From Heterohyrax brucei (Eukaryota; Chordata; Mammalia; Hyracoidea; Procaviidae): a DNA stretch of 64,000 bases. This document shows positions 1 to 12,269 of this stretch, piece by piece. Every line of letters begins with the position of its first letter. The first letter of the stretch is position 1. The stretch spans positions 55,582,001 through 55,646,000 of the forward strand of contig CM053158.1 of NCBI GenBank assembly GCA_028571685.1, given 5' to 3'. The position numbers were made by a program, and so were the translations under genes. The notes under the pieces are model-generated. The model did no database searches and had not been told where the DNA came from. It saw only the letters and a list, made by a program, of their open reading frames with translations.

Positions 1-212
1 CCAGAAACAAAGGTGAGAGGGCAGGAAGGGAGAGGAAAACTGGGTGAATGGATAGTGAGAACCCAGAGTGGAAAGGGAAAGGAGGAAAGTGCTACCACAT
101 TGCAGGGATTGCAACTAACATCACGTAGATATTTGTGTATAAAATTTTTGAATGAAAAACTAACTTGTGCTATAAACTTCTACTTAAAACACAATAAAGT
201 TAAAAAAAAAAA
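1..212 (+). mobile_element. L1 3' end with poly(A) tail (partial)
   Basis: The purine-rich stretch resembles an L1 3' UTR. It is followed by a tract matching L1 3' ends (aaactaacttgtgctataaa), an AATAAA signal near 192-197, and a short A-run ending near 212. The 5' part lies outside the window. The 80-residue frame across it is not a gene. Confidence 0.5.
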
Positions 213-300
213 GATTACAGCCAAGAAAACTCTATGGAGTAGTTCTATTCTATAACACATGGGGTAGCCAGGTGTTGGAATCAGTTTGATGGCAATTAAC
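213..300 (+). mobile_element. tRNA-derived SINE, 3' part only
   Basis: This matches the second half of the afrotherian 'long' SINE seen elsewhere here: gattacagcc, then a tatggagtagttctattct block, then a degraded terminal tail (ggaatcagtttgatggcaa). It starts directly after the L1 poly(A), so the head is missing. Confidence 0.6.
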
Positions 301-905
301 AAAAATATTTAAGGTTTGAAGCATTTATACTCATTTATTGTTATCAATAATAACATCAGAAATTTTTCTTATGATCGAAATTTTCTAATTAAAAAGATAC
401 CAGTCACTTATTTATACACTATAGAGAATACAGTTAGACTTGCAATCTTTCTACTAATATTTCCATATAAGGAACAATAGCTTTATAAAGTGTTTAGGAA
501 ATTAATAGTCCTCCTTTGTCTCAAAATGTTTTTTAATGTTTAACAAGAAAACAGTAATTATAATAATAATTACAGTTCATAATTTCCAATCATTCTTTTA
601 AAGTTTTAACAGGTTAGTTATATTTGCTTATGCAGAATTTACATTAGAATTTCTGTTCTTAGTTTCTGTGTTCTCACTTGTGTCTCTTCTAAACATAAAC
701 ATGTCAGCGTATCAGAATGAAAGAGTATGAGTTGATGGATACACTAAATGTGGAATATTTACTAGCAGTTCTCACATTACTCTGATTGATGAGAACAATA
801 ATTATTTTATATATAAGAAAAACTATGAGTTACTACAGAAATACTGTATATCAAGCTAACTATATTACCACTTAATTAAAGATATTTCAAAATCTGTAAT
901 AGCAA
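301..905. other. AT-rich spacer, no gene seen
   Basis: I see no coding frame, RNA gene or recognisable repeat. The stretch is AT-rich and may be very old repeat DNA. Confidence 0.5.
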
Positions 906-3050
906 GACTCACATAAGTCAGGAAGCCTACCTTGATCATGGATAGGAAGAATTAACATTGGGAAAAGGTCTATTATACCTAAAATGATCTACATATACAA
1001 TGCACTCCCAATACAAATTCCAATGGCATTTTTAATAAGATGGAGAAACAAGTCATCACCTTTTTTGGAAAGGGAAGAAACCCCACATAAGTAAGGCACA
1101 ACTGAAGAAGTAGAACACAGTGGGAGGCCTCATACTATCCTACCTTAGAACCTACTACACTGCCATGGTAGTCAAGACATCCTTGTACTGGTACAAAAAC
1201 AGATACATAGACCAATGGAACAGCATAGAGAATCCAGAAATATTACCACCCTCCTACGAACAGTTGCCATTCAACAAAAGCCCAGAGGTTGTAAACTGTG
1301 GTAAAAACAGTATGTTTAACAAATGGTTTAACAAAACACTGAAAAAAGACCCATATCTCAGACCTTACACAAAAACTAACTCAAAATGGATCAAAGATCT
1401 AAATATCAAACCTGAAATGATAAAGATTACAGAAGAAAAAATAGAGACAACAATGTAAGTTCTAATACATAGCTTGGACAGACTACAAAATATTACTAAC
1501 AATGCATGAGCAACAGAAGAAAAAAATAGATAAATGGGAACTACTAAATATCAAACACTTACGCTCATCCAAAGGCTTTATGGAGAGAGTTAAAAAACTG
1601 CCTACAAAATGGGAAAAAATGTTTGGCAACTATGTATAGGATCAATGTCTAATTTGCATAATCTACAAGGTACTGCAAAATATCAACAAGAAAAAGACAA
1701 ATAGCCCAATTAAACAATAGGCAAAGGACATGGACAGGCACTTCACCAAAGAAGACATTCAGGCAGTCAAAAGACACATCAAGAAATCATTTGCTATTAG
1801 AGAAATCCAAATAAAAACTACAATGAGATACCATTTCATCCCTACAAAATTGGCAATAATCCAAAACACACGAAACAACCAATACTAGAGAGGCTGTGGA
1901 GAGACTGGAACTCTCCTGCACTGCTGGTGGGAATGCAAGATGGTATATTCTGTTTTGGAAAGCAATTTGGCACTTTCTTAAAAAGCTAGAAATAGAAATA
2001 CCATCCGATCAAGTAATCCCACTGCTTGGAATACAGTCTACAGAAATAAGGGCTGTCACGTGAACAGATACATGCACATGAATGTTTATTGCAGCACTGT
2101 CCACAACAGCAAAGAGATGGAATCAACCTAGGTGCCCATCAACAGACGAATGGATAAACAAACTTAGGTATATATACACAGTGGAACACTGTGCAATGAT
2201 AAAGAACAATGTGATTTCAGGAAGCATCTATAACCTCGTTTCAACTGGCAGACATTATACCAAGTGAAATCAGTCAGTGATAAAAGGACAAGCATAGTAT
2301 GAGATCTCTGCTATAAGGATTTAAAAACAGACTTAAGTACAGAAGAAAAGACTTCTTGAAGGCTACAAGTGTGGTGAGGGAGGGAGAGGGTTGGTTACAA
2401 ATTGGGTAGTCAACAGGAAGTTGTTTAGATGGAGGGTATGACAGCAATCATTAGAAGGAAGGAAGATCAGCATAAATGGACTACACCATAAACTAAAAGG
2501 TTTTCTAAATTCAACCCAACATTTCAAAGGATAGAGTAGCAGGGACAAGGGTCTGGGGACTACGCTTTCAGGGGACATTAACATCAACTGTCTTAACTAG
2601 TCTTTTGCTAAGAGAGTTTTCTGCATGAGAAAAAGATGTATGCAGATCAAGAACTCTACTAAAAGACTAGAACTGATGGTCCAACAACCTGGAGGGTTCC
2701 CTGAGAATGTGGCCCCTAGACTTGCTGCTGTCGCAGACCTGAAACCAGTACTAGGGTCAACAGTTCAGACTAAGCATGGACTGAACTTGGAGACACAGAG
2801 TGAGAACGTGATGTGTGTACTTTACGGCTTTATACGTTTATAGAAGGTTGTCCTACTGGTTTCTTTCTAGAGGGGAGAGGAGAGGGTGGACAACACGGAC
2901 ATGTGTTCCTTGGGAGGATACCAGTAGTAAAGAGTGAAAAGGAGGAGTGTGCTCTCCCAGGCTGGGGAGAGCAGATAGAGTCGTAGAGAGGCAGGTATGC
3001 AAAACTGACTTGGGATTGTATACTTACACTTAATCATAGTAAAATATATA
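906..3050 (+). mobile_element. 5'-truncated L1: ORF2 C-terminus plus 3' UTR
   Basis: The element begins in the part of ORF2 downstream of the reverse transcriptase. Translated pieces include YYTAMVVKTSLYWYKNRYID (frame 1120-1458) and a C-terminal piece at 2082-2267 with the L1 pattern MFIAALSTTAKRWNQPRCPS. The Cys-rich segment between them (around 1880-1940, L1 CW-RGCGE..LLHCWW block) is broken by stops. From about 2270 the sequence follows the same 3' UTR as the L1 copies at 12.9-13.9 kb and 56.3-57.3 kb, ending in AT-rich sequence near 3050. The copy is non-functional and more diverged than those two. No TSD was confirmed. Confidence 0.85.
1120..1458 (+). pseudogene. L1 ORF2 C-terminal remnant
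   Basis: A 112-residue open piece from the region between reverse transcriptase and the Cys-rich C-terminal domain of L1 ORF2p. Recognisable elements are YYTAMVVKTSLYWYKNRYID and the TNSKWIKDLNIKPEMIK block. It is far shorter than the ~1270-residue family length and lacks the catalytic domains. It lies inside the L1 at 906-3050 and is not a host gene. Confidence 0.8.
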
Positions 3051-3629
3051 TACGTATATGTATAAAGTCTGTAATAGCTTGGTAGTAGTTATATACTAGT
3101 ATATAAATACACATTTTAAAAACAAAAGAAACCACAGAATATGAAAGTATTCTAAGATTTTTTATAGTAAATTCTTGTTAGTTGTACCCCATTTTGAGCG
3201 GGAAAAATACACACTATCAAGGCAGAGATCTTCTCTGGCAACTAAAAAGTTGGGCCCAGCAATTCGCAAGTGGATGCTACTCCAGTCTACCAGGAAGAAC
3301 CCTGAACTCAGAGCAGAAGGCTTGGTTTCAAACTGTAATTCTGGCACTGAGGTGAGTCTTAACCCTTTTAAGACTTAATGTATTCAAGTGTAAAAAAAAA
3401 CTGTAATAACCTACCTTTCTCTCAAGTTGTAGAAAGTTTCAAATGAGATAAAATTGTTGTAATGTTAAGAATTCTAATTTGCTTTGGAAAACTTCCTAGT
3501 CTGTTCTAGATGTTTCAATGGATAAAGGCTTTCACTGGGTGTTTTTTTGACTTTCCCTACTCTGTTTTACTCTCTGAGTCAAAGCTTCCAAGTAGTTTCT
3601 CAAACTAGTAATTCTCGAACCAGCACTCT
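3051..3629. other. Spacer, no gene seen
   Basis: Short frames on both strands around 3162-3378 are mutual shadows without family resemblance. No repeat was recognised apart from A/T-rich runs. Confidence 0.45.
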
Positions 3630-3824
3630 GACTGTACTTCTTTCCAGACAGGTTTGTTCATCCCTCTGGTAGCATGTGGTATATTCAGTGCTCTTCACCA
3701 ACATTGTAACTAAAAGGCATAAATTCCTCTTCCTCACTCTTTCTTTTTCACTGAACATCATGGCTTGGGTCAGGCATACCTTAGTCCTTTAAGTGGCATC
3801 TTTGCTTTTTAACACTTTGTAGAC

Positions 3825-3938
3825 GTCTGGTCAGTGGTTCCAATCCACCAGGCGCTTCTTGGATACTCTATGGGGCAGTTCTACTCTGTCTGATAGGGTT
3901 GCTATGAGTCAGAATTGACTCAATAGCACTGAGTTGAG
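3825..3938 (+). mobile_element. SINE inserted in antisense RTE
   Basis: The B-box-like part (ggttccaatccacc), the body (ctatggggcagttctactct) and the tail (gctatgagtcagaattgactc) are present; the head is poorly preserved. RTE sequence continues on both sides. Confidence 0.75.
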
Positions 3939-4432
3939 AAGTCTTTTACAGTAGACTTGCCCACTGCAATACATCATTTAATTTCTTGGCTGCAGTTTCT
4001 CCGGGTATTGATTAAGGAGCCAAGTAAAATGAAATCTTTTATGACATCAATATTTTCTTAATTAATCGTGGCATTGCTTATTGGTACAGTTGTGAGGATT
4101 TTTGTCTTCTTCATGGTGAAGTGTAACCCATAGTGAAGGCTGGGGTCATCAGTAAGTGTTTCAAGTCCTCTTCCCTTTCAGCAAGCAGGGTAGTGTCATC
4201 TGCACAATATAGGTTGTTAATGAGTCTTCCTCTAATCCTATTGCCTTTTTCCACTTCATATAGTTCAGCATCTCAGATTATTTGCTCATAATATAGATTG
4301 AATAAGTGCAGTGGAAAGATACAACCCTGACACACTCCTTTCCTGATTTTAAACTATGACTGCCTCTCGGTTTCTGTGCAGGTTGTGTGTGAGTACAGGT
4401 AATTCTGGAATTCTCATTCTCTGCAGTATTAG

Positions 4433-4884
4433 CTATGATTTGTTATGATCCACACAAATGAAAACTTTTGCATAGTCAGTGAAACACAAGTAAAGACCTT
4501 TGTGGTATTCTCCACTTTCAGCCAGGATCCACCTGACATCAGCAGTGATATCCCTTATTCCACATCCTCTTCTGATTCTGGCTGGAATTTCTGGCAGTTT
4601 CTTGTCAGTGCACTGCTGTAACTGCTTTTGAATGATGTGGAAGAAAATTTTCCTTGGGTATGATATCAATAGTATTTTTGATAATTTCTATATTCTGTTA
4701 GATCACCTTTCTTTGGAATGGGTACAAAGATGGATCTCTTCCAGTTGGTTGGCTGGCTAGCTGTCTTCCAGAATGTTTGGCAAAGACAAATGAGTGCTCC
4801 CAGGGCTGAATTTGGGTTTTGAAACATCTCAGTTAGTGTTCTGTCAATTCCTGGAGCCTTGTTTTTTGTGGATGCCTCAGGCAC
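4433..4884 (-). pseudogene. RTE reverse transcriptase fragment
   Basis: Two overlapping frames hold the fingers/palm part of the RTE reverse transcriptase. The upstream frame (4884 to 4666) carries KAPGIDR..TEMFQ and NWKRSIFVPIPKKGD. The downstream frame (4669 to 4433) carries AGIR-like RRGCGIRDITADVRWILAE and LCFTDYAKVF. A frameshift separates them near 4668. In an active RTE these belong to one polyprotein that copies element RNA at a nicked target. This copy is dead. Confidence 0.8.
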
Positions 4885-5796
4885 AGCTTGGATTTATTCC
4901 TTTGGTACCACATTGATCATATGCTACCTCCTAAAATGGTTGAACATTGATCAGTTTTTTTTTTTTTACAGTGGCTCTGTGTATTCTTTCCATACTCTTT
5001 TGATTCTTCCTGCATTGTTTAATGTTTTCCCTTTAGAATCCTTCATTATTGCAACACAAGGTTTGACTTTTCTCTTCAGTTCTTTCAGCTTGAGAAGTAC
5101 TGAGTGTGTTCATTTGTTTTCTATCTCCAACTCTTTGCACATTTCACTGCAATACTTTATTTTGTCTTCTCAAGGTACCCTTTGGGATCTTCTGTTTAGT
5201 TGACTTCATCATTTCTTCTTTTCACTTTAGCTACCCTACACTCAAGAGCTAGCTTCAGAGTCTTTTATGACACCTGTTTTGGTCTTTTATTTCTGCCCTT
5301 TTATTGACCTCTTGCTTCCTTCAAATAAGATGTCCTTAAGGTCATTCCACAATCCACTGAGTATTCTGTCATTAGGGTTCAATGTGTCAAATCTGTTCTT
5401 GAGACAGTCTCTACATTCGGGTGGGATATACTCAAGGTCATACTTGACTCTTGTGGACTTGTTCTAATTATCTTCAACTTCAACTTGAACTTGTATATGA
5501 GCAGTTGATGGTCCCTGGCCTTGATATGACTGATGATATTAAGCTTTTCTATTGTATTTTTCCACAGAGTTAGTCAGTTTGACTCCTGTATGCTGTTGAA
5601 GAAGGGTATCTGCAGTGAAGAAGTTGTTGGTCTTGCAAATTCTATCATGTGATCTTTGACATTGCTTCTATTACCAAGGCCTTGTTTTCCAACTCCTAAT
5701 CCTTCTTTGTTTCTAACTTTGATTTTCCAACAGCCATAATTATCAATGTATCTTGGCTACATATTTGATAAATAGCAGGTGGCAGAAGTTGGTATA

Positions 5797-5968
5797 AATA
5801 AAATAAATGATCTAAACCCACTGCCATCAAGTCAATTTAAGCTCATAGTAACCCTATAGAAACAAAGTAGAATGTTCCACAGAGTCCCCAAGGAGTGCCT
5901 AGTGGACTTAAACTACCAGCCTTTCAGTTAGTAGACTTAGCACCTAACCACCAGGCTACCAGGGTTTC
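5797..5968 (-). mobile_element. SINE (antisense) with 14-bp TSD
   Basis: On the minus strand the order is head (gccaccagg-type A box), B box, body and terminal tail (tgaattgactt, degraded). The flanks are near-identical 14-mers: cagaagttggtata at 5783-5796 and cagaagttgatata at 5969-5982, one mismatch. This supports target-primed insertion just outside the RTE remnant. Confidence 0.85.
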
Positions 5969-5982
5969 CAGAAGTTGATATA

Positions 5983-6404
5983 CTTATGTTAAATACAGAA
6001 GAGTTTGAATGTCTAAGTATCTACATATAAAGTTTTCTTTTGTTCATTCTTTCAGGATTCTCAAACTTTGATGAGCATGTAAATACAGAGTTGAATACAC
6101 AAGACCACAAATCTGAAATTTGGGGGTAATTTGAAAGCTTTTGGGAAATAATATGCAAATTTTTTTGACCAGTCATAATTACTACTTCATGAACTGATTT
6201 AATTCCTATCCTTTTTCTTCTAGCCAAATGATGGATGCACACAATAAATCACTGGGCTCAACACACTTGGACTTGGAACTTAACTGGCAAGCAGAGAAAC
6301 AACTAACTGTGCATAGGTGTTCCAGCAAATTCAGAAGGAAAATACTGAATCATTGTCTAATAATTTGCACAGAAACTGGAAAAGGACCATTGGTCTTTGT
6401 TTGT
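5983..6404. other. Spacer, no gene seen
   Basis: AT-rich sequence. The small frames at 6021-6431 have no family resemblance and no supporting splice structure. Confidence 0.4.
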
Positions 6405-6670
6405 AGAGGCATAACTGACCTGGTGCTTTGAGTTGGAATTGACTCAATGATAATTTTTTTTCTTTTGTTTTAAGTAGACCAAGTGGTGCAAGCAATTTGT
6501 GACTAGCTATTAGCCAACAAGTTGACAATTTGAACCCGACCAGTGACTTCAAGGAAGAACAGGCTTGGAGATCTGTTTCCGTGAAGATTATAATCAGGAA
6601 AACTCTGTAGAAAAGATCTACTCAATAACACAGGGAGTTGCCATGAGTTGTTGGCTAACTTGTTGGCAGC
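6405..6670 (+). mobile_element. Degraded SINE tail followed by a long-type SINE
   Basis: 6425-6470 holds a SINE tail (gagttggaattgactcaatg then T-rich). From about 6478 there is a second, degraded copy of the long subtype: a head-like agtggtgcaagcaatt, then the internal ctgtttccgtgaagattata block that marks this subtype, then a decayed body and tail (gttgccatgagttg). Confidence 0.6.
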
Positions 6671-6689
6671 TAAAGACAACATTAGCCAG

Positions 6690-7280
6690 CTTTGGCTCCA
6701 ATAATACTGTGTAACAAATCACCCCAAGTTCAGTGGGTTAAAATGACCATCTTTTACTTTGATGCATTGCGTGCATAAGTCAGCTGATCTAGGCTAGTGT
6801 AATCTGGGCTTCTGCCTGCTGGGCAGCTGGGTTTGTGTCTCGGCTTCAGGTTGAGATCCATTTGTTCTGTGCTGAAGGGATAGCAGCTATAAAGATCATG
6901 CTTTTTTCATGCCACAGAGCAAGTCTAATTTGTGAAAACCAATTCAAATTTATGCTTGTATAGTATTTGCTAACTTCCTTTTGGTCAGAATAGGTCTGTG
7001 GCCAAGTACAAAGTTAAGGGCTGTGAAAATGCATTCCACTGCCCCTGAGGCCATGGTAGAGGCATGATATATAATATACCACAGGAGTTGAAGGATGAGG
7101 ACCAATAATTTCTTCTATCACAAGTAAGAAATTCCAGATGCACCACAGTAGGAAGGGTTTTAGAGGATAAAAGAACGAAACTTCGCTTGATGAGTTAAGT
7201 TCTCCACCAGGCTGGCAAGTTAGCACCCTTTCTCTAAATAGTGACTTGATTTTTTTTTTTCTATTAACTTTCATCTACGT
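6690..7280. other. Possible ancient LTR-type repeat
   Basis: The run ctgtgtaacaaatcacccca followed by agtgggttaaaatgac resembles a widespread ancient mammalian LTR-type repeat that I cannot name safely. The rest to about 7280 shows no coding sequence. Confidence 0.3.
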
Positions 7281-7374
7281 TGACTGATGTAGGCTCTAAT
7301 GGTCAGTATTGATTTCTCTGAGCCAATATATACCATGTGAGTGAATGCAAAAAATGTTTATCACTACTATTTAA

Positions 7375-7500
7375 TCCCTACAGCTCAGTTATTTCATTGA
7401 CAAAGTAGGTCTAATAATAGTACCTGCTTTATAGGATTACTGCAAGGAAATAATGTGATAACACAAGTGAAGCATTCACTACAATAATTTCTCAACACAT
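7375..7500 (+). mobile_element. MIR fragment
   Basis: The tract tcattgacaaagtaggtcta, then aataatagtacctgct, then ggattactgcaaggaaataa follows the 3' half of the ancient mammalian-wide tRNA-derived SINE MIR. Confidence 0.6.
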
Positions 7501-7637
7501 GCTCTTCTTACCATTACTACTAGCCTGAAGTTGGACAAAGTAGGATGGTTCAGGTCACGTCATACCAAGGTCTTCTCAATATGTTTAAGGAGAGGAAATA
7601 CCTGCAAGGTACATTTGGTGCTATTGTCGAACAATAG

Positions 7638-7795
7638 AAACCCGGTGGTGTAGTGGGTGAAGTACTATATCTGCTAACCAAAAGGTCAGCAGTTCAAATC
7701 TATCAGGTGCTTGTTGGAAACTCTTTGGGGCAGTTCTACTCTGACCTCTAGGATCGCTATGAGTTGGACTTGACTCTATGGCAGTGGGTTTGGTT
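7638..7795 (+). mobile_element. SINE with 14-bp TSD
   Basis: A complete short-type SINE: head (acccggtggtgtagtgg, A box), ccaaaaggtcagcagttcaa (B box), body (ctttggggcagttctactct) and tail (ctatgagttggacttgact), then a T-rich end. The flanks ttgtcgaacaatag (7624-7637) and ttgtctaacaatag (7796-7809) differ at one position, g versus t. Confidence 0.9.
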
Positions 7796-7809
7796 TTGTC
7801 TAACAATAG

Positions 7810-9120
7810 AGTACAAACAGATGTCAAAATACAAGGACTCAGTTCAGTGTGACTATAAAAGTCCCCATGTGTGCCTCACATTTATGTGTTGGTCTCTTGG
7901 TCATTTCTGGAAACATTTTCTAAACATGTTGTCAGAGTTTTTGCTGAAAGAACAAAGCAGCATCTGGGAGCACTGTTCCCAGGACCTCTCAACTTGATAC
8001 TTTATTTTGCCATGCTCTCAGCTGCCATTAGAACTTTATGATGTGTTCATTAGTCTGAATTTGTAAGATACATCTTTCCAGGAAATCTTCTAGTAAGCCA
8101 TCAACCTGTCTGGACATAGTAACTGAGGACACAGACAGCTCTCAGGAAATAATCAGCTTTTTGTCTTTGCGAAATTTTGATCAAACTCTAGGCTAGAAGT
8201 TTGCACACTGACAATGTCATGGTCTATGTGGTATTATCCCAAGAACAATTACTGCAATTTGAAATAAAAATCAGGAGTCCAGCGACAGTCCTAATTATAG
8301 AGGATCTCAAAAAAGAATGTCACAGTATTACTGGTGAGCCATGAATCCTCTACACATTTGCCCTCAAATTTTGATCAATGTGTATAATTAATTCTTGTTA
8401 CAACTGAGGATATATGTTATTATAATGATTTCTGTCAGATACAGTATTTTCTTGAGTGAAATTTATGGTACCCTGTGGAGTAAAGAGAACCTGCTGACAG
8501 TAGGAAGAGGCTAATCATGATATCAAGTAAGCATCAGGGAAAAGCTGGGGTTTCTCAGAATGCTTGAGAACATTGCCTTGTATATTACAGTGCTTAGGGA
8601 AGTAAACTGTTCCACCAAACACTTCACATTGGATTGTAGGAAAATCAACCAAGAATATAAGACCTACAGTTATTTTGGTAGACACTGTGAAGCACTGTCC
8701 TAGTGTAAGAGAATCATACAGTAATTATTACAGATGTGTTTATTGTTTCTTAACTGTCTTAATGTGTTGCCGAAATTTCTGTTATTTTAAAGGTTGAGAA
8801 TCACTAACCATAAAACCTTAGTTTTCAAAGGCTATCAGGAGAAAAGAATATTAGTGCTTACCTAGCAAATGGTTGTCTAAGATCTATGTCTTCATATTAG
8901 GTCCTTAGGAGCGCTTTGGAATTTGAGTAAGCAGAAAATATCTGAAAAATGATAAGTTTGGAAATTATGCATACTAAATAGTTGAAGTGATGACAGGAAA
9001 TATAACATTCTGAAAATTAAAATTATATGTAAAAAATAGCTGCATACAAGACTTTTAAGGGGCAGCAGGCCTAGTGAGTGAATAAATATGTGTTAAATAG
9101 GCAAGCAAATATATGAGGAA
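7810..9120. other. 1.3-kb stretch without gene or recognised repeat
   Basis: No coding frame with family resemblance and no SINE/LINE signature. It is apparently single-copy or too old to recognise. Confidence 0.45.
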
Positions 9121-9129
9121 GTCAGTCAA

Positions 9130-9310
9130 TGAATGAATAACTTGTAGCACATATTATAGATTTACTATGTGTCACAAGTACTTATGGTCTCATTTAAGGA
9201 GGCAGATGCTATTATGTCCATTCAAAGTAAAGAGCTTTAAGTCTAGAAGTTAAATATAGTGCCCAGGGTAGCAAGTAACTGGTAGATTTTGGATCTGAAC
9301 TCACAACAAT
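9130..9310 (+). mobile_element. MIR
   Basis: The order atagatttactatgtgtcac, then an attatgtccat region, then cccagggtagcaagtaactg, then ggatctgaactcac follows the MIR core and 3' part. Confidence 0.65.
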
Positions 9311-9317
9311 CTAGTAT

Positions 9318-10122
9318 TTGACATCTATACTTTCAAGAAACAATGTATTAAACAAAAAGTTTTGGTTTAAAAAGAACAAATTAGAAAGACTCACACTTCT
9401 GTATTTTGAAATATACTATAAAGCTACTGTAATCAAAACATCATGGTACTGGTATAAGGGTAGACATACAGAACAATGGAACAGATTTGATAATCAAGAA
9501 ATGAAACCTTGTCTCAGTCATCATTTTATTTTCAAAAAGAAAAGTCCATTCACTGGGAAAAGAATAGTTTCTTCAACAAACAGTGCACTGGCAATTAGAT
9601 CTCCACATGTAAAAAGTGAAATTAGACCTATATCTCACACGCTGCATGAAAATTAACCTAAAATGGATCAATGGCCTAGACATAAGAACTAGGACTGTAA
9701 AACTGTTAGAAGATAACATACGAATAAAGCTTTAAGAACTTGTTTTTGACCATGGATTCTTAGATATGAAACCAGAATCAAGAAAAACAAAAGATACTGT
9801 AGATGAACTGGATTTCATCAAGATGAAAAATCATGGTGAAGAAGTAACCTATCGGATAGGAGAAAATATTTTCAAACTATGTGTCTGATAAGAGTTAAAA
9901 ACCCAGAATATATAGAAAACTCCTACAAATCAATTAAAAAAAAATCAATGTAAAAATGGACAATGTTTCAACACCTAAAATAATTGAAAATAGGGACTCA
10001 AATAGACATCTTCACACTAGTGTTCATTGTGGTACTATTCAGAACAGCCAAAATGCAGAAACAAGCCAAGTGTCTATCAACAGATGAATGTCCGAACAAA
10101 ATACGGCATGTACATATGTTTC
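9318..10122 (+). mobile_element. Older L1, ORF2 C-terminal part
   Basis: A frame at 9318-9656 reads [20 protein letters not shown], the L1 ORF2 segment downstream of RT. After that come the SKWI-like ttaacctaaaatggatcaat, ctcctacaaatcaatt, and the gccaagtgtctatcaacaga block. It matches the ancient eutherian L1 pattern better than the lineage-specific copies in this window. The 3' end is cut off by an RTE fragment. Confidence 0.75.
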
Positions 10123-10126
10123 TGAG

Positions 10127-10450
10127 GTTGTCATTAGGTGCTGTCAAGTCATTTCTGACTCATGCCACCCTGTGTACAACAGAATGAAACACTACTCAGG
10201 CTGGCATCACCCTTGCAACCCTTGTGGCGCTTCAGCCCACTGTTGCAGCCACTGTATCAGTCTGTCTCACTGAGAATCTTCCTCTTTTTGCCAACTTCTA
10301 CTTTAATAAGCATGATGTCCTTCTCCAGGGATTGATCCCTCCTAATAACATGTTCAAGTACCAGAGATGAAGTCTCGCCATCCTTGCTTCTAAGGAGTAT
10401 TTTAGTTGCACTTCTTCCAGGACAGATTTGCTCAGTCTTCTAGTAGCCCG
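10127..10450 (-). mobile_element. RTE 3' end, antisense
   Basis: Starts with the reverse complement of the RTE tail (gtcattaggtgctgtcaagt). It continues through gcatgatgtccttctccagg and tctcgccatccttgcttcta, which are antisense to the RTE C-terminal coding sequence seen at 51.6-51.9 kb. It is a 5'-truncated copy. Confidence 0.85.
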
Positions 10451-12030
10451 TGGTAACAGAATGGAAAAGGTTGAAAACTTGTGGTCACATTCTCCCTGCT
10501 CAGGCTGAACTTTCTGACCTCAAAATGGTGTAGGAAAAAATGCACTTTCGCCAAAGTTAGCAGATGACAAATTTGGCCAAAGCCACAAGGCAGATGTAAT
10601 TTTAAAGTAAACAGCTTTGCACAGCCACTTTGAGGCAGTGTCCTATTTGTGAGTGTGATTCCAATGTAATATTTCAATGTAATATTTCAAAGGACTGGAG
10701 CAATTTTGGCCAGACACAGAACCACACAAGTCTCTAGCTAAGCTTGAACTGCCATAGAATTCAGAATATGTCTGTGTGCCAGTTTGCAAACTCTTAACTC
10801 TGGCAAGTTTCAGAAGACGACACATTCACATCCATTCCCATTCAGCTGCCCCTCCCAAGTTTAAGGTATCTCTGAGGAAAAGTCTTTCAGACCCAGATGT
10901 AGTTTGGAATTTAACAGTTATTGTTTCAGGTTAGAAGTATAATCTAATGAAGTGTGTAGCAATATCCTGAGGTGAGAACCTGAACGTTAATCTGCTTGGA
11001 ACGAGGCAGTGGATCTCAGCTGACCTTGTCATCTATATTGAATTTAAGACTCCCAGTGAACACATTTCCAGCAGCCCACCTCAAATGGATGCGATCTATT
11101 TCGATTTTCATTCTTCCTCCTAATAGTTTAATACAGCTGAGTAACTCCTGGGGCCTCGATACAAATCAGCAGTGTTGCTCCCCGCTGCCAGTTAAGGGCT
11201 TAGTGCCTGACTTAGCTAGAAACTGACCTTCATACAACACCTCTCTATTTCTACTGCTGATCCTAATTCCAGAAGGTGATTGAGAAACCCAACATCTAAC
11301 TCTCCCCCAAGGGTCTCCACCATGAGCCCTCGCAGGGCCTTGACAGATGTAGGATGTGTGAACCATGGGAACTGACAACATCTGTTTCCTTTCACAATTA
11401 GAGCTAAACACCTTTGAGAAGCAGTTGAATGCTGTGGGGTAACATTAGGCAGCAGCCCCTAGTTTCCAAATTCAGTAGAGCACAGTGAGTCAGGTGTAAT
11501 TCCAAGTTGATCAATTCCATTTTCCTAGATGGGCTGTTACTGCAAAATGATAAGAAATGACATTTATTTTTTTCAGGATGTTTGTCTGGATTCTACTTCA
11601 GCAACACACTGCAGTCCCCTTCTATGTTTAGGAAGAACAGTCTTTTCTTATATCCTGCCCAAATAAATATTAGATTACTAGTTTAACAATGTTATAGCAT
11701 TGGCAACTGGGGTATCCAGGTCTCTGAAAAGGGGCTGCTTATATAAAGTATTTTGAGAATGTATGTGTTTGTCAAGAAAGTGGAATGAGTGACTTTGGGC
11801 AAAATGCCCCCTCTGGATTTTAATGGGGCATAATATTATCTTTGTACAAATCACATTAACTCAGATTCATTCAAAACCCACCATTTCTTCCTGATGTTGT
11901 TTACATAGTTTTACTCTCTCAGGAGAAACAACTGTGGTTCATTGACTCAAATAACAGTAAAAACAGGGCAAAATGTCACCTTCTTCATTCAAGAAGAGCC
12001 TGCTATTTGCTGGGCCCTGAACTCAAGTAT
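10451..12030. other. 1.6-kb repeat-poor block
   Basis: No lineage-specific repeat is visible. A 14-bp direct duplication (caatgtaatatttc at 10661-10674 and again at 10675-10688) is present. Short frames on both strands lack family resemblance. This is one of the two longest stretches in the window that look single-copy. Confidence 0.5.
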
Positions 12031-12039
12031 CAGAGCTGA

Positions 12040-12175
12040 GTCTCACAGAATCAAGGCATTTTAGAGATGAGAAGTCTGAGGCTCAGAGAGGTTGGATGAT
12101 TTTGCCAAGGTCTCACAGTTGGCCAGTGGAAACATGGATTTGAAGCCAAAGCTTACCTGTCTTCCCAAAGTCTAT
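12040..12175 (+). mobile_element. MIR
   Basis: Clear MIR core: agagatgagaagtctgaggc, tcagagaggttggatgattt, then gccaaggtctcacagttggc and a gatttgaagcc region. Confidence 0.8.
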
Positions 12176-12269
12176 CTGCAGCTGAGATTTGTGGTTCCAT
12201 TTCCCAGCAATGGGGTGTACATCTAAGCCACACCTGAGGTAGGGGCTCTAAAGCATTCTTCTGAGATAT

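Larger units (their letters stand above)
3630..5765 (-). mobile_element. RTE (BovB-class) LINE, antisense, truncated
   Basis: On the minus strand this reads as the RTE polyprotein. The 5' limit near 5760 falls in the endonuclease (the LIIIGDWN.KV.NKEG region, degraded at 5700-5760). It then passes through the linker to reverse transcriptase: 4666-4884 reads as NWKRSIFVPIPKKGDLTEYRNYQ, and 4433-4669 as IPARIRRGCGIRDITADVRWILAE followed by LCFTDYAKVF. The first catalytic Asp block survives as TDYAKVF. The C-terminal part reaches about 3630. A plus-strand SINE sits inside at about 3825-3938. Stops and frameshifts are frequent. The copy lacks its 5' end and its extreme 3' tail. Confidence 0.85.
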
